A stretch of DNA of 5,713 nt, taken from assembly GCA_022842805.1 (NCBI GenBank), contig JALHOX010000299.1:1-5713 (forward strand), read 5' to 3'. Every line of letters begins with the position of its first letter. Within the stretch, counting starts at the first letter, position 1. The notes beneath the pieces were generated by a model that ran no database searches, had not been told where the DNA came from, and saw only the letters and a list, made by a program, of their open reading frames with translations. A program made the translations under genes and the position numbers. This document shows positions 1-4,906 of this stretch, in pieces. This DNA is from Phycisphaerae bacterium. Its GTDB lineage: Bacteria; Planctomycetota; Phycisphaerae; UBA1845; Fen-1342.

Positions 1-1
1 G

Positions 2-304
2 GTCACGCTCTGCGGCGAAGTCGTCGACTCGAAGTGCTTTCTCGGCGCGATGAAGCCCGGCGAAGGGAAAACGCACAAGGAATGTGCGACGCTCTGCATC
101 GCCGGCGGCATCCCGCCGATGTTCGTAACGACGGACTCGGCCGGTCGCCGCAGCTACTACCTGCTCACCGACCCGGCCGGCCAGCCGCTCGATGAAGCCA
201 TCCTGCCCTACGTCGCCGATCCGCTCCAGATCGATGGCGATCTGGAGCGCTGGGACGATCTGCACGTGGTAAAGCTCACGCCGACAAGCGTCCGCCGCCT
301 CTGA
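2..304 (+). CDS. Cys/His-motif protein of unknown function, 5'-truncated
   Basis: This is the last 100 codons of a gene that begins before the window; the frame is open from base 2 and stops at TGA 302-304. An ATG at 50 exists, but the clearly conserved-looking segment starts before it, so I treat that ATG as internal. Visible in the first 42 residues is a cluster of potential ligands, C4, C12, H25, C28 and C32 (C-x7-C-x12-H-x2-C-x3-C), followed by the turn GGIPP. The rest has alternating short strands ending in a G-D-L-E-R-x-D-D-L-H-V-V pattern that looks like an OB-type small beta barrel. From memory, similar GKTH..CA..CI.GGIPP segments occur in uncharacterised bacterial proteins, but I cannot name the family. 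A metal-binding or redox role is inference from the Cys/His pattern only. The gene converges with the M14 peptidase gene across a 61-bp gap. Confidence 0.8.
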   Translation, partial: VTLCGEVVDSKCFLGAMKPGEGKTHKECATLCIAGGIPPMFVTTDSAGRRSYYLLTDPAGQPLDEAILPYVADPLQIDGDLERWDDLHVVKLTPTSVRRL

Positions 305-317
305 TCATGCGAGTGGC

Positions 318-352
318 CGCGCGGCGAGCGTCGCGATTCCGTTCGCCGCGTG
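318..352. terminator. GC-rich hairpin in convergent gap, possible bidirectional terminator
   Basis: The 61-bp gap between two convergent stop codons holds an inverted repeat: 320-329 pairs with 341-350 (ten base pairs, one of them G-U, around an 11-nt loop). It extends outward by a G-U pair and a C-G pair to 318-352. The position, immediately 3' of both genes, suggests a two-way terminator. No T-run follows the stem on either strand, so it does not meet the classical intrinsic terminator pattern; it could instead be an RNA-stabilising 3' stem, or act together with Rho. Confidence 0.45.
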
Positions 353-365
353 TCGCTGGGCGTCG

Positions 366-1301
366 TTAGGCGCCGCGCTCAATCGCCTTCAGAATCGCAT
401 CCTTGTTCTGGGCCCATCCCGTGTTGCCCGGCATCGACTTCGGAATCTCCAGCGTGATCGTCGCGATGCCCTTGTCCTTGCCCGCCCACGAGCCAAAGCT
501 GCCCGGCGTCGGATAGCCGATGCTGCCCTTGGCCGCGTAGCTGTTGAAGCGGCTCATCAGTTGCGCAATCGCCTGGGCCGGGCCGTCATAGTTGTTGCAC
601 TTGGCCCCGTTCGCGATCGAGTGCAGCGAGAAAATCAGCGACGGCCGATGCGTGTTCACCACCTGCGCGATCGCCCGCGACTCCGGCTCGCTCAGCGGCT
701 GTCCGCCGTGTCGATTGCTGCGCTTGAAGTTCGACGCCGGGAAGTTGCGGTTGAGATCGACCTTGTTGATGTTGCCGCGCGTGCCGCGCGCCAGGCCGTC
801 CGGATTCGCCCGCGGAATGACGAGGATGCGGCGATTGGCGGTGAATTGCGGGTTCGCCCGCAAATGCTCGACCAGTCGTTCGGCCATGACCGAACTGTTC
901 TCTTCGTCGCCGTGAATCCCGCCGAAGACCAGCGTGGTGGGTCCGGTCGTACCAAAGGTGTGCATGTAGATCGGCGCGCCGTTGACCGACGTGCCGACCT
1001 GTTCGGCGCGCGTGCTGGGCGCGGCCTTCGTCTGTCGGACGACCGCTTTTCGCGGCGGCAGCGGCTCGGGCCGCGGGCCGAGCCAGCCCGGCGGCATCGG
1101 GCGGTAGGGGGGCGGCGGTGGGGGAGAAGAATTCATCGGCGGAGGCACCACCAGTTCGCGCGGCGGACAGCCGGTGGACATCAGAGAAAACACCACGCAG
1201 CCCAGCGCCGCGCAGATCAGCCCCATCCGCCGGCCGCTCTCCCGCGCCGCATGCCCGTTTGCCTGCGCCGCATCACCATCGACAGCAAGAACCGCCGTCA
1301 T
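366..1301 (-). CDS. Membrane-anchored M14 zinc carboxypeptidase (MpaA-like)
   Basis: A predicted 311-residue zinc peptidase of the M14 family. The zinc ligands are visible as H130-G-D-E133 and H227 (SLHS). N184-R185-N186 gives the substrate-binding Asn-Arg, and E285 in TLEIP is the catalytic glutamate. The GYPTPGSFGSW segment (262-272) resembles MpaA, the murein peptide amidase that splits gamma-D-Glu from diaminopimelate. Unlike E. coli MpaA, which is cytoplasmic, this protein has an N-terminal part: a hydrophilic leader, a hydrophobic stretch at about 27-43 ending in STGC (C45), then a proline-rich linker (about 48-83) before the enzyme. STGC is a poor lipobox because Ser stands where Leu is usual, so either a lipoprotein or an uncleaved anchor is possible. 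The start is supported by AGGGAG at 1310-1315, 8 nt before the ATG. An internal ATG at 1226 would still keep the hydrophobic segment. The gene lies 75 bp after the channel gene on the same strand. The peptidase assignment is firm; the murein substrate is inferred. Confidence 0.88.
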   Translation of the reverse strand: MTAVLAVDGDAAQANGHAARESGRRMGLICAALGCVVFSLMSTGCPPRELVVPPPMNSSPPPPPPYRPMPPGWLGPRPEPLPPRKAVVRQTKAAPSTRAEQVGTSVNGAPIYMHTFGTTGPTTLVFGGIHGDEENSSVMAERLVEHLRANPQFTANRRILVIPRANPDGLARGTRGNINKVDLNRNFPASNFKRSNRHGGQPLSEPESRAIAQVVNTHRPSLIFSLHSIANGAKCNNYDGPAQAIAQLMSRFNSYAAKGSIGYPTPGSFGSWAGKDKGIATITLEIPKSMPGNTGWAQNKDAILKAIERGA

Positions 1302-1309
1302 CGTTCGGT

Positions 1310-1315
1310 CTCCCT
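1310..1315 (-). promoter_or_regulatory. Ribosome binding site of the M14 peptidase gene
   Basis: On the minus strand the sequence reads AGGGAG with an 8-nt spacer to the ATG at 1301. It is the clearest SD among the minus-strand genes and fixes the upstream start rather than the internal ATG at 1226, which lacks a well-spaced site. Confidence 0.7.
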
Positions 1316-1376
1316 ACCGCTCACGCTTTGGACAATCGGAATCGCCGGACGCGTCGCACCCGGCTGAGTGCACAGA

Positions 1377-2456
1377 TTAAGCGCTCGCCGCCGCCGCTGC
1401 ACGCAGCTTGCCAAGCGTGTCGAAAGTCCCCTGCAGCAGCACCTCATCGCCCGCCTGTAACGGGGTCCGTGGCGGCGGAAAGAGCCGCTTTGCGCCGCCG
1501 ACGGGTCGGTGCTCCGTCACGCCCACCGAATAAGCCTCGATCGCCTCGCCGACCGTCTTTCCCGCCAGCGGCCCGCCCGCCTTCACCGCCCAGCGCTGGG
1601 TCAAAAGCAATTCATCGTCGACGATCGCGCTGGCGGCCAGATCGGCTTCCAGCGCAGCCGTCGCGAAAAGCGGAGCCGAGATGGCCGACTGCGACAGTGC
1701 GACCTTGATGTTGAAGCCCGTCCGCACCTTTTCCGCCATCCGCGGATCAAACATTCGCAGCACGACGCGAATGTTGGGATTGTACTTGCGCGCGTCCATC
1801 GCCGCTTCCAGATTCGCCAGGTCGTCGGTCGTGGCGAGGATGATCGCCGCGGCGTTGGCGATGTTCGCCTCGAGCAGGATCTCCTCGCGTTTGCCGTCGC
1901 CGATGAAGACCGGCGAACCCTCGCGGCGCACATCTTCCACGAATTCGTTATTGGGATTGCGCTCGATCACGGCCACCTGTTCGCCCAGCCGACGCAGCAG
2001 CAGAAACGTGCGATATCCCAGCCGCCCCAGCCCGATCAGCACGATGTGCTTGTCCATCGCGTGCGTCATCGTCTTGCACCAGCTCCTCTCTTGCCGCTTG
2101 CGATCGCGCAGCGTCAACACGAATTCAACGATCGTCTCAAGGATCAGGATCACCCCCAGAATCGGCACCACGAAAAACAGCACCTGCAGCGCGCGGTGCT
2201 GCGGAAATTCTTCCGGCGGCTCGCCGAAGACGAGGCTCCAGACGCAGTAGAGCGCGTGGGTATAGGTATGCCGGCCCGGCTCAAACGCTCGAAACATGGC
2301 CGCCCCGCCGATCAGCACGATCGCGATGACCAGCACGCGCCAGCGCACCATCCGCCAAAGCACGAGCAGGAAGCACCACTCGCGCCAGAAGCGCTCGCGC
2401 CAGCCGAGCGACGCCGAGCGCCGAATCGCCAGCTTTTCGATCCAGGCATCAGACAT
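1377..2456 (-). CDS. Two-TM channel-like protein with RCK (TrkA-N/TrkA-C) domains
   Basis: A 359-residue protein from the ATG at 2456, which is the numbering used here. The order is: basic amphipathic N-terminus; TM1 about 39-58; pore-like loop about 66-85; TM2 about 89-115; Rossmann-type RCK domain from about 135 with GLGRLG at 142-147 and the acidic residue E165 ending beta-2 (VAVIE), as in NAD-binding TrkA-N domains; and a C-terminal TrkA-C-like domain about 290-355. This is the architecture of MthK-type ligand-gated potassium channels. The filter position, however, reads SLVFGE (74-79) instead of TVGYGD, with Val in place of the first Gly, so potassium selectivity is doubtful. An ATG at 2501 would add 15 residues, but these fall in the arm of an inverted repeat. 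Neither start has a good SD, so the start is uncertain. It lies downstream of the arginase gene and 75 bp upstream of the peptidase gene, on the same strand. Domain calls are strong; the transported ion is unknown. Confidence 0.85.
   Translation of the reverse strand: MSDAWIEKLAIRRSASLGWRERFWREWCFLLVLWRMVRWRVLVIAIVLIGGAAMFRAFEPGRHTYTHALYCVWSLVFGEPPEEFPQHRALQVLFFVVPILGVILILETIVEFVLTLRDRKRQERSWCKTMTHAMDKHIVLIGLGRLGYRTFLLLRRLGEQVAVIERNPNNEFVEDVRREGSPVFIGDGKREEILLEANIANAAAIILATTDDLANLEAAMDARKYNPNIRVVLRMFDPRMAEKVRTGFNIKVALSQSAISAPLFATAALEADLAASAIVDDELLLTQRWAVKAGGPLAGKTVGEAIEAYSVGVTEHRPVGGAKRLFPPPRTPLQAGDEVLLQGTFDTLGKLRAAAAASA
2083..2089 (-). promoter_or_regulatory. Possible internal ribosome binding site for a free RCK domain
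   Basis: Inside the channel gene the minus strand reads AGAGGAG, 13 nt before an in-frame ATG at 2069 (Met130, with another Met at 134). Those methionines sit exactly at the junction of the TM2 linker and the RCK domain. In MthK an internal start at the same place yields a separate RCK subunit that joins the channel ring. The spacing is at the long end of the usual range, and the purine run also encodes Q-E-R-S, so it may be chance. Confidence 0.35.
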
Positions 2457-2463
2457 GAGGCAA

Positions 2464-2555
2464 GTTTCGAGTTGCGCGTGCAGAGTGTCGAGTTGCAGCA
2501 ATGCCCGTCGCCGCGAGTGTTTTCAACTCGAAGCTATGCACTCGCACCTCGAAAC
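2464..2555. repeat. Imperfect inverted repeat, 32-nt arms, filling the arginase-channel gap
   Basis: The left arm 2464-2495 and the right arm 2524-2555 are reverse complements at 27 of 32 positions, with a 28-nt spacer. Each arm is built from TCGAG-type units; TCGAGTTGC occurs twice in the left arm (2467-2475 and 2488-2496). The right arm ends exactly at the base before the arginase stop codon, and the left arm ends 8 bp before the ATG at 2456. It could form a long stem in the transcript, acting as a terminator, processing site or mRNA stabiliser, or it could be a dispersed intergenic repeat. No T-run follows it. Confidence 0.75.
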
Positions 2556-3467
2556 TCATCGCATGCCTTCCATCAGCGCCGCGATCAGATCGCAGGTGAG
2601 CTTGCCCGTCCGCTTGTCCGCCGCGTCGATGTGCGGGTTGTACTCGACCACCTCGGCCGACTTCAGCACGCGCAGACCGCCCAGCTCGCGCAGCAGCGCG
2701 CAGGCTTCGTCTACGCTCAGTCCGCCCGCCACGCGCGTCCCGGTGCCGGGCACATGCTCCGCATCGACGACGTCGATGTCGAAAGACAGATGCACATGAT
2801 CGCAGCGCGTCGCCAGCAGGCGGGCCGCGTCGACGACGCTCGATACCACGCCCGCCGCGCGCCATTGCGGCATCTCGAACAGATGCACGTCGCTGTCGGT
2901 CAAATTTTCCTTCTCGCCCGGGTCGATGTCGCGACAGCCGAACAGGAAAACATCCTGGTCTTCGACCATGGGGTCATATTCGGCGATCGCCCGAAACTCC
3001 CGATGTCCGCGCCCGCACGCGATCGCCAGGCTCATGCCGTGAATATTGCCCGACGGACTCGAATAGGGGGTGTTAAAGTCGGCGTGGGCGTCGATCCACA
3101 GGATCCCCAGTCGCTTGCAACTGTCGGTGATGCCCCCCAGCGTGCCGATCGCCAGGCTGTGGTCGCCGCCGATGATCAGCACAAAGTCCTTGGCCGTTGC
3201 GTCGCGCCACGCGTTGCGCACCGCCGCGTAGGTGTGCCGGTTCACCTGCAGCACCTCCGGCACGTTACGCGAGGCCTCGCCCTCGCCGTCATATTCCGTT
3301 TCGTGTCCGCCCGGGACGTCACCCAGATCGCTGACCTCAAAGCCCGCGTTCTGTAGCCGAGTGATCAGACCCAGGTCGCGCAGCTTCGTCGGCCCGTCCT
3401 GGGCGCCCGGCTTGCCCGCGCCGCCGCCGCTGGCGACGCCGAGAATTCGAATTCGCTCGATTGCCAT
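2556..3467 (-). CDS. rocF: Arginase
   Basis: A 303-residue, full-length arginase of the ureohydrolase fold, expected to hydrolyse L-arginine to L-ornithine and urea in the cytoplasm using two manganese ions. All metal ligands are visible: H103 (GGDHS), D126, H128 and D130 (DAHADFN), and D230 and D232 (SFDID). The residues that recognise the substrate's alpha-amino and carboxyl groups in characterised arginases are also present: N132, S139 in the SGNIHG loop, and D182 in RDIDPGE. H143 and E275 match the catalytic His and the guanidinium-binding Glu. This set, with the length, favours arginase over agmatinase or formimidoylglutamase. The ATG at 3467 has only a weak AGG about 11 nt upstream. A doubtful small ORF ends 4 bp before the start. 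The channel gene follows about 99 bp downstream, with a long inverted repeat between them. The use (nitrogen release, proline/glutamate supply or polyamine precursor) cannot be told from here. Confidence 0.92.
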   Translation of the reverse strand: MAIERIRILGVASGGGAGKPGAQDGPTKLRDLGLITRLQNAGFEVSDLGDVPGGHETEYDGEGEASRNVPEVLQVNRHTYAAVRNAWRDATAKDFVLIIGGDHSLAIGTLGGITDSCKRLGILWIDAHADFNTPYSSPSGNIHGMSLAIACGRGHREFRAIAEYDPMVEDQDVFLFGCRDIDPGEKENLTDSDVHLFEMPQWRAAGVVSSVVDAARLLATRCDHVHLSFDIDVVDAEHVPGTGTRVAGGLSVDEACALLRELGGLRVLKSAEVVEYNPHIDAADKRTGKLTCDLIAALMEGMR

Positions 3468-3471
3468 CGGA

Positions 3472-3723
3472 TCACAGACCTAGCGCCGCTTTCGGGCGGC
3501 GATGAAAATTCAGGGGTCGGCGCCGGCGTGTCACCGGCGATTGATTTACCACCAGCCGTCCGCGCCTCCGCGGATCGGCGAACCCGGGCCGCACAAACTG
3601 CGATCCGCCTCGTCCAATGATTTCAATCTCGGCCACAGGTTCAAATTTCGACCCGTACAACTTAGAATCGTAGTCGGAGCGGTGTCGCGTGGGGAGCGTC
3701 GCCACGCGAAATGAGCCGCCCAA
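3472..3723 (-). CDS. Doubtful small ORF upstream of arginase
   Basis: An 83-codon minus-strand frame stopping 4 bp before the arginase start, a spacing typical of an operon partner. The only upstream starts are TTG at 3723 and GTG at 3705; the frame stays open to a stop at 3760-3762, inside the first codons of the divergent acyl-CoA dehydrogenase gene. The middle of the product reads like real protein (SKLYGSKFEPVAEIEII, then RGGSQFVRPGFADP), while the C-terminal third is Arg-rich and low in character. I recognise no family, signal peptide or membrane segment. There is no good SD. If real, it overlaps the candidate promoter of the divergent gene. It could be a genuine small protein, the decayed tail of an older gene, or chance in GC-rich sequence. 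Confidence 0.33.
   Translation of the reverse strand: MGGSFRVATLPTRHRSDYDSKLYGSKFEPVAEIEIIGRGGSQFVRPGFADPRRRGRLVVNQSPVTRRRRPLNFHRRPKAALGL
3484..3501. repeat. Perfect 6-bp stem hairpin before arginase
   Basis: CGCCGC (3484-3489) and GCGGCG (3496-3501) pair perfectly around a 6-nt loop, 16 bp before the arginase ATG. On the minus strand it would form a GC stem in the leader immediately upstream of the weak AGG site, so it might affect translation. A second hairpin, CGCCGG (3521-3526) with CCGGCG (3534-3539), lies just further upstream. Short stems are common in GC-rich DNA, so a function is not established. Confidence 0.3.
3640..3668 (+). promoter_or_regulatory. Candidate sigma-70 promoter of the acyl-CoA dehydrogenase operon
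   Basis: TTCAAA (3640-3645) and TAGAAT (3663-3668) match the -35 and -10 boxes at 4/6 and 5/6 with an ideal 17-bp spacer, in the most AT-rich patch of the divergent region. Transcription would start near 3675, giving a leader of about 70 nt before the ATG at 3748. It is supported by pattern only, and it overlaps the doubtful minus-strand ORF. Confidence 0.35.
3685..3709. promoter_or_regulatory. Perfect 8-bp inverted repeat, possible operator or leader hairpin
   Basis: TCGCGTGG (3685-3692) and CCACGCGA (3702-3709) are exact reverse complements around a 9-nt centre. The repeat lies just downstream of the candidate promoter and about 40 bp before the acyl-CoA dehydrogenase start, a position suited to a dimeric repressor site (fatty-acid genes are often controlled by TetR- or GntR-type regulators) or to a leader stem. 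No regulator gene is in view. Confidence 0.35.
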
Positions 3724-3747
3724 CTCGATCGTAAAGTGTGTGCCAGT

Positions 3748-4902
3748 ATGAACTTCGATCTACCGGACGATCTCGTCGCCTTGCGCGACAGCGTGCGAAA
3801 GTTCGCCGCCGAACGCATCCGCCCCTTCGCCCGCGACTGGGATCGCGACCAATGGATTCCCGATTCCACCGTCCGCGAACTCGGCGAAATGGGCCTCCTC
3901 GGCCTCACCACCCCGGTGGAGTTTGGCGGCTCCGGACTCGGCTATCTCGCCAATAGCGTCGTCATGGAAGAGGTCGCCAGGCAATGTGGCGCCACCGCCT
4001 TGATGCTCGCCGCTCACAACGGCCTGTGCATTTCCCACATCCTGACGTCCAACGCCTCGGACGCGATCAAGAAAAAGTATCTGCCCAAGCTCGCCAGCGG
4101 CGAGTGGATCGGCTCCTGGGGTCTCACCGAGCCCGGCTGCGGCTCCGACGCAGCCGCACTCCAGACCCGCGCCGAAAAGTCCGGCGACGGCTGGCGCATC
4201 AGCGGCCATAAGCAGTTCATCACCAACGGCCAGCGGGCGCAGGTTTACATCATCACCGCCCGCACCGACCCGGCGAAGGGCGCCAAGGGCATCACCGCGT
4301 TCGTCGTCGAGCGCGGCGCCAAGGGCTTCGAGGTCGGCCACAAAGAAGACAAGATGGGCATGCGCGGCAGCGACACTGTCACGCTCAACTTGGAGAACGT
4401 CTACGTCGGTCCTGAGCAAATCTGCGGCCAATTCAACATGGGCTACATCGACGCGCTGAAAGTGCTCGAGCGCGGCCGCGTCGGCATCGGCGCTCTTTCC
4501 GTCGGTCTGGCCCGCGGCGCACTGGAGGAGTCGATCGCCTACGCCAAGCAGCGCGAGGCCTTTGGTAAGCCCATCGCCGACTTGCAGGCGATCCAGTTCA
4601 TGCTGGCCGACATGGCCACCGAAATCGACGCCGCCCGACTGCTCGTCCGCGAAGCGGCATCCAGCCTCGACCGCGGCGAAAGCGAGAAGATCAAGGCCTG
4701 CGTCGCCAAGCTCTTCGCCAGCGAAATCGCCACCAAGGCGTGTTTGAACGCAATCCAGATCCACGGCGGCTACGGCTACACCAAGGACATCCCCGTCGAA
4801 CGCTACATGCGTGACGCCAAGCTCTGCGAAATCGGCGAAGGCAGCAGCCAGATTCAGCGGATCATCATCGCGCGCGAATTGCTGGCGAAAGTAGGGGGTT
4901 GA
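3748..4902 (+). CDS. Acyl-CoA dehydrogenase (first of tandem pair)
   Basis: A complete 384-residue acyl-CoA dehydrogenase, the usual family length. It is an FAD enzyme that makes the alpha-beta double bond in an acyl-CoA and passes electrons to electron-transfer flavoprotein. The N-terminal helical domain is about 1-120, the middle beta domain about 121-230 and the C-terminal helical domain about 231-384. Family signature 1 is GLTEPGCGSDAAA (125-137). Signature 2 runs from Q337 to D356 (QIHGGYGYTKD onward). E364 in IGEGSSQIQR aligns with the catalytic base of short/medium-chain members (YEGTSQIQR), not the isovaleryl-CoA type, where the base lies elsewhere. Chain length and branching cannot be told. 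The ATG at 3748 gives the standard N-terminus MNFDLPDDL; a GTG at 3736 is less likely. There is no strong SD. The gene is divergent from arginase and is followed 4 bp later by a second family member. Confidence 0.95.
   Translation: MNFDLPDDLVALRDSVRKFAAERIRPFARDWDRDQWIPDSTVRELGEMGLLGLTTPVEFGGSGLGYLANSVVMEEVARQCGATALMLAAHNGLCISHILTSNASDAIKKKYLPKLASGEWIGSWGLTEPGCGSDAAALQTRAEKSGDGWRISGHKQFITNGQRAQVYIITARTDPAKGAKGITAFVVERGAKGFEVGHKEDKMGMRGSDTVTLNLENVYVGPEQICGQFNMGYIDALKVLERGRVGIGALSVGLARGALEESIAYAKQREAFGKPIADLQAIQFMLADMATEIDAARLLVREAASSLDRGESEKIKACVAKLFASEIATKACLNAIQIHGGYGYTKDIPVERYMRDAKLCEIGEGSSQIQRIIIARELLAKVGG
4893..4898 (+). promoter_or_regulatory. Ribosome binding site of the second dehydrogenase, inside the first
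   Basis: AGGGGG lies in the last codons of the upstream gene, 8 nt before GTG 4907. It supports that non-ATG start and suggests translational coupling across the 4-bp gap. Confidence 0.7.
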
Positions 4903-4906
4903 TCCA

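Noticed and set aside
561..1367. A 268-codon plus-strand frame over the M14 peptidase gene.
   Set aside because: Arg-rich product with no motif; the minus strand carries zinc ligands, catalytic Glu and a good SD.
2214..2242. Treating the altered channel filter as a frameshift or pseudogene sign.
   Set aside because: The frame is intact before and after, both transmembrane segments and the RCK domains are complete, and the change is a substitution in an aligned motif.
2464..2555. Reading the long inverted repeat as a CRISPR fragment or a tRNA-like element.
   Set aside because: There are only two opposed arms, not spaced direct repeats, and no cloverleaf or conserved tRNA bases can be drawn.
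1509..3356. A 615-codon plus-strand open frame antisense to the arginase and channel genes.
   Set aside because: Its product is rich in Arg, His and Gln with no motif, while the opposite strand encodes two proteins with complete family motifs. Long antisense open frames are expected from GC-rich codon use.
3502..3714. A 70-codon plus-strand frame in the divergent region.
   Set aside because: No SD, no recognisable motif, and less protein-like than the overlapping minus-strand frame.
3736..3747. GTG at 3736 as the start of the first acyl-CoA dehydrogenase.
   Set aside because: It adds only M-C-A-S before the ATG that begins the usual family N-terminus, and has no SD.
3760..4764. A 334-codon minus-strand open frame antisense to the first acyl-CoA dehydrogenase.
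   Set aside because: It shadows a complete enzyme on the other strand; the product is low-complexity (Ala, Gly, Asp, Val) without a recognisable domain.
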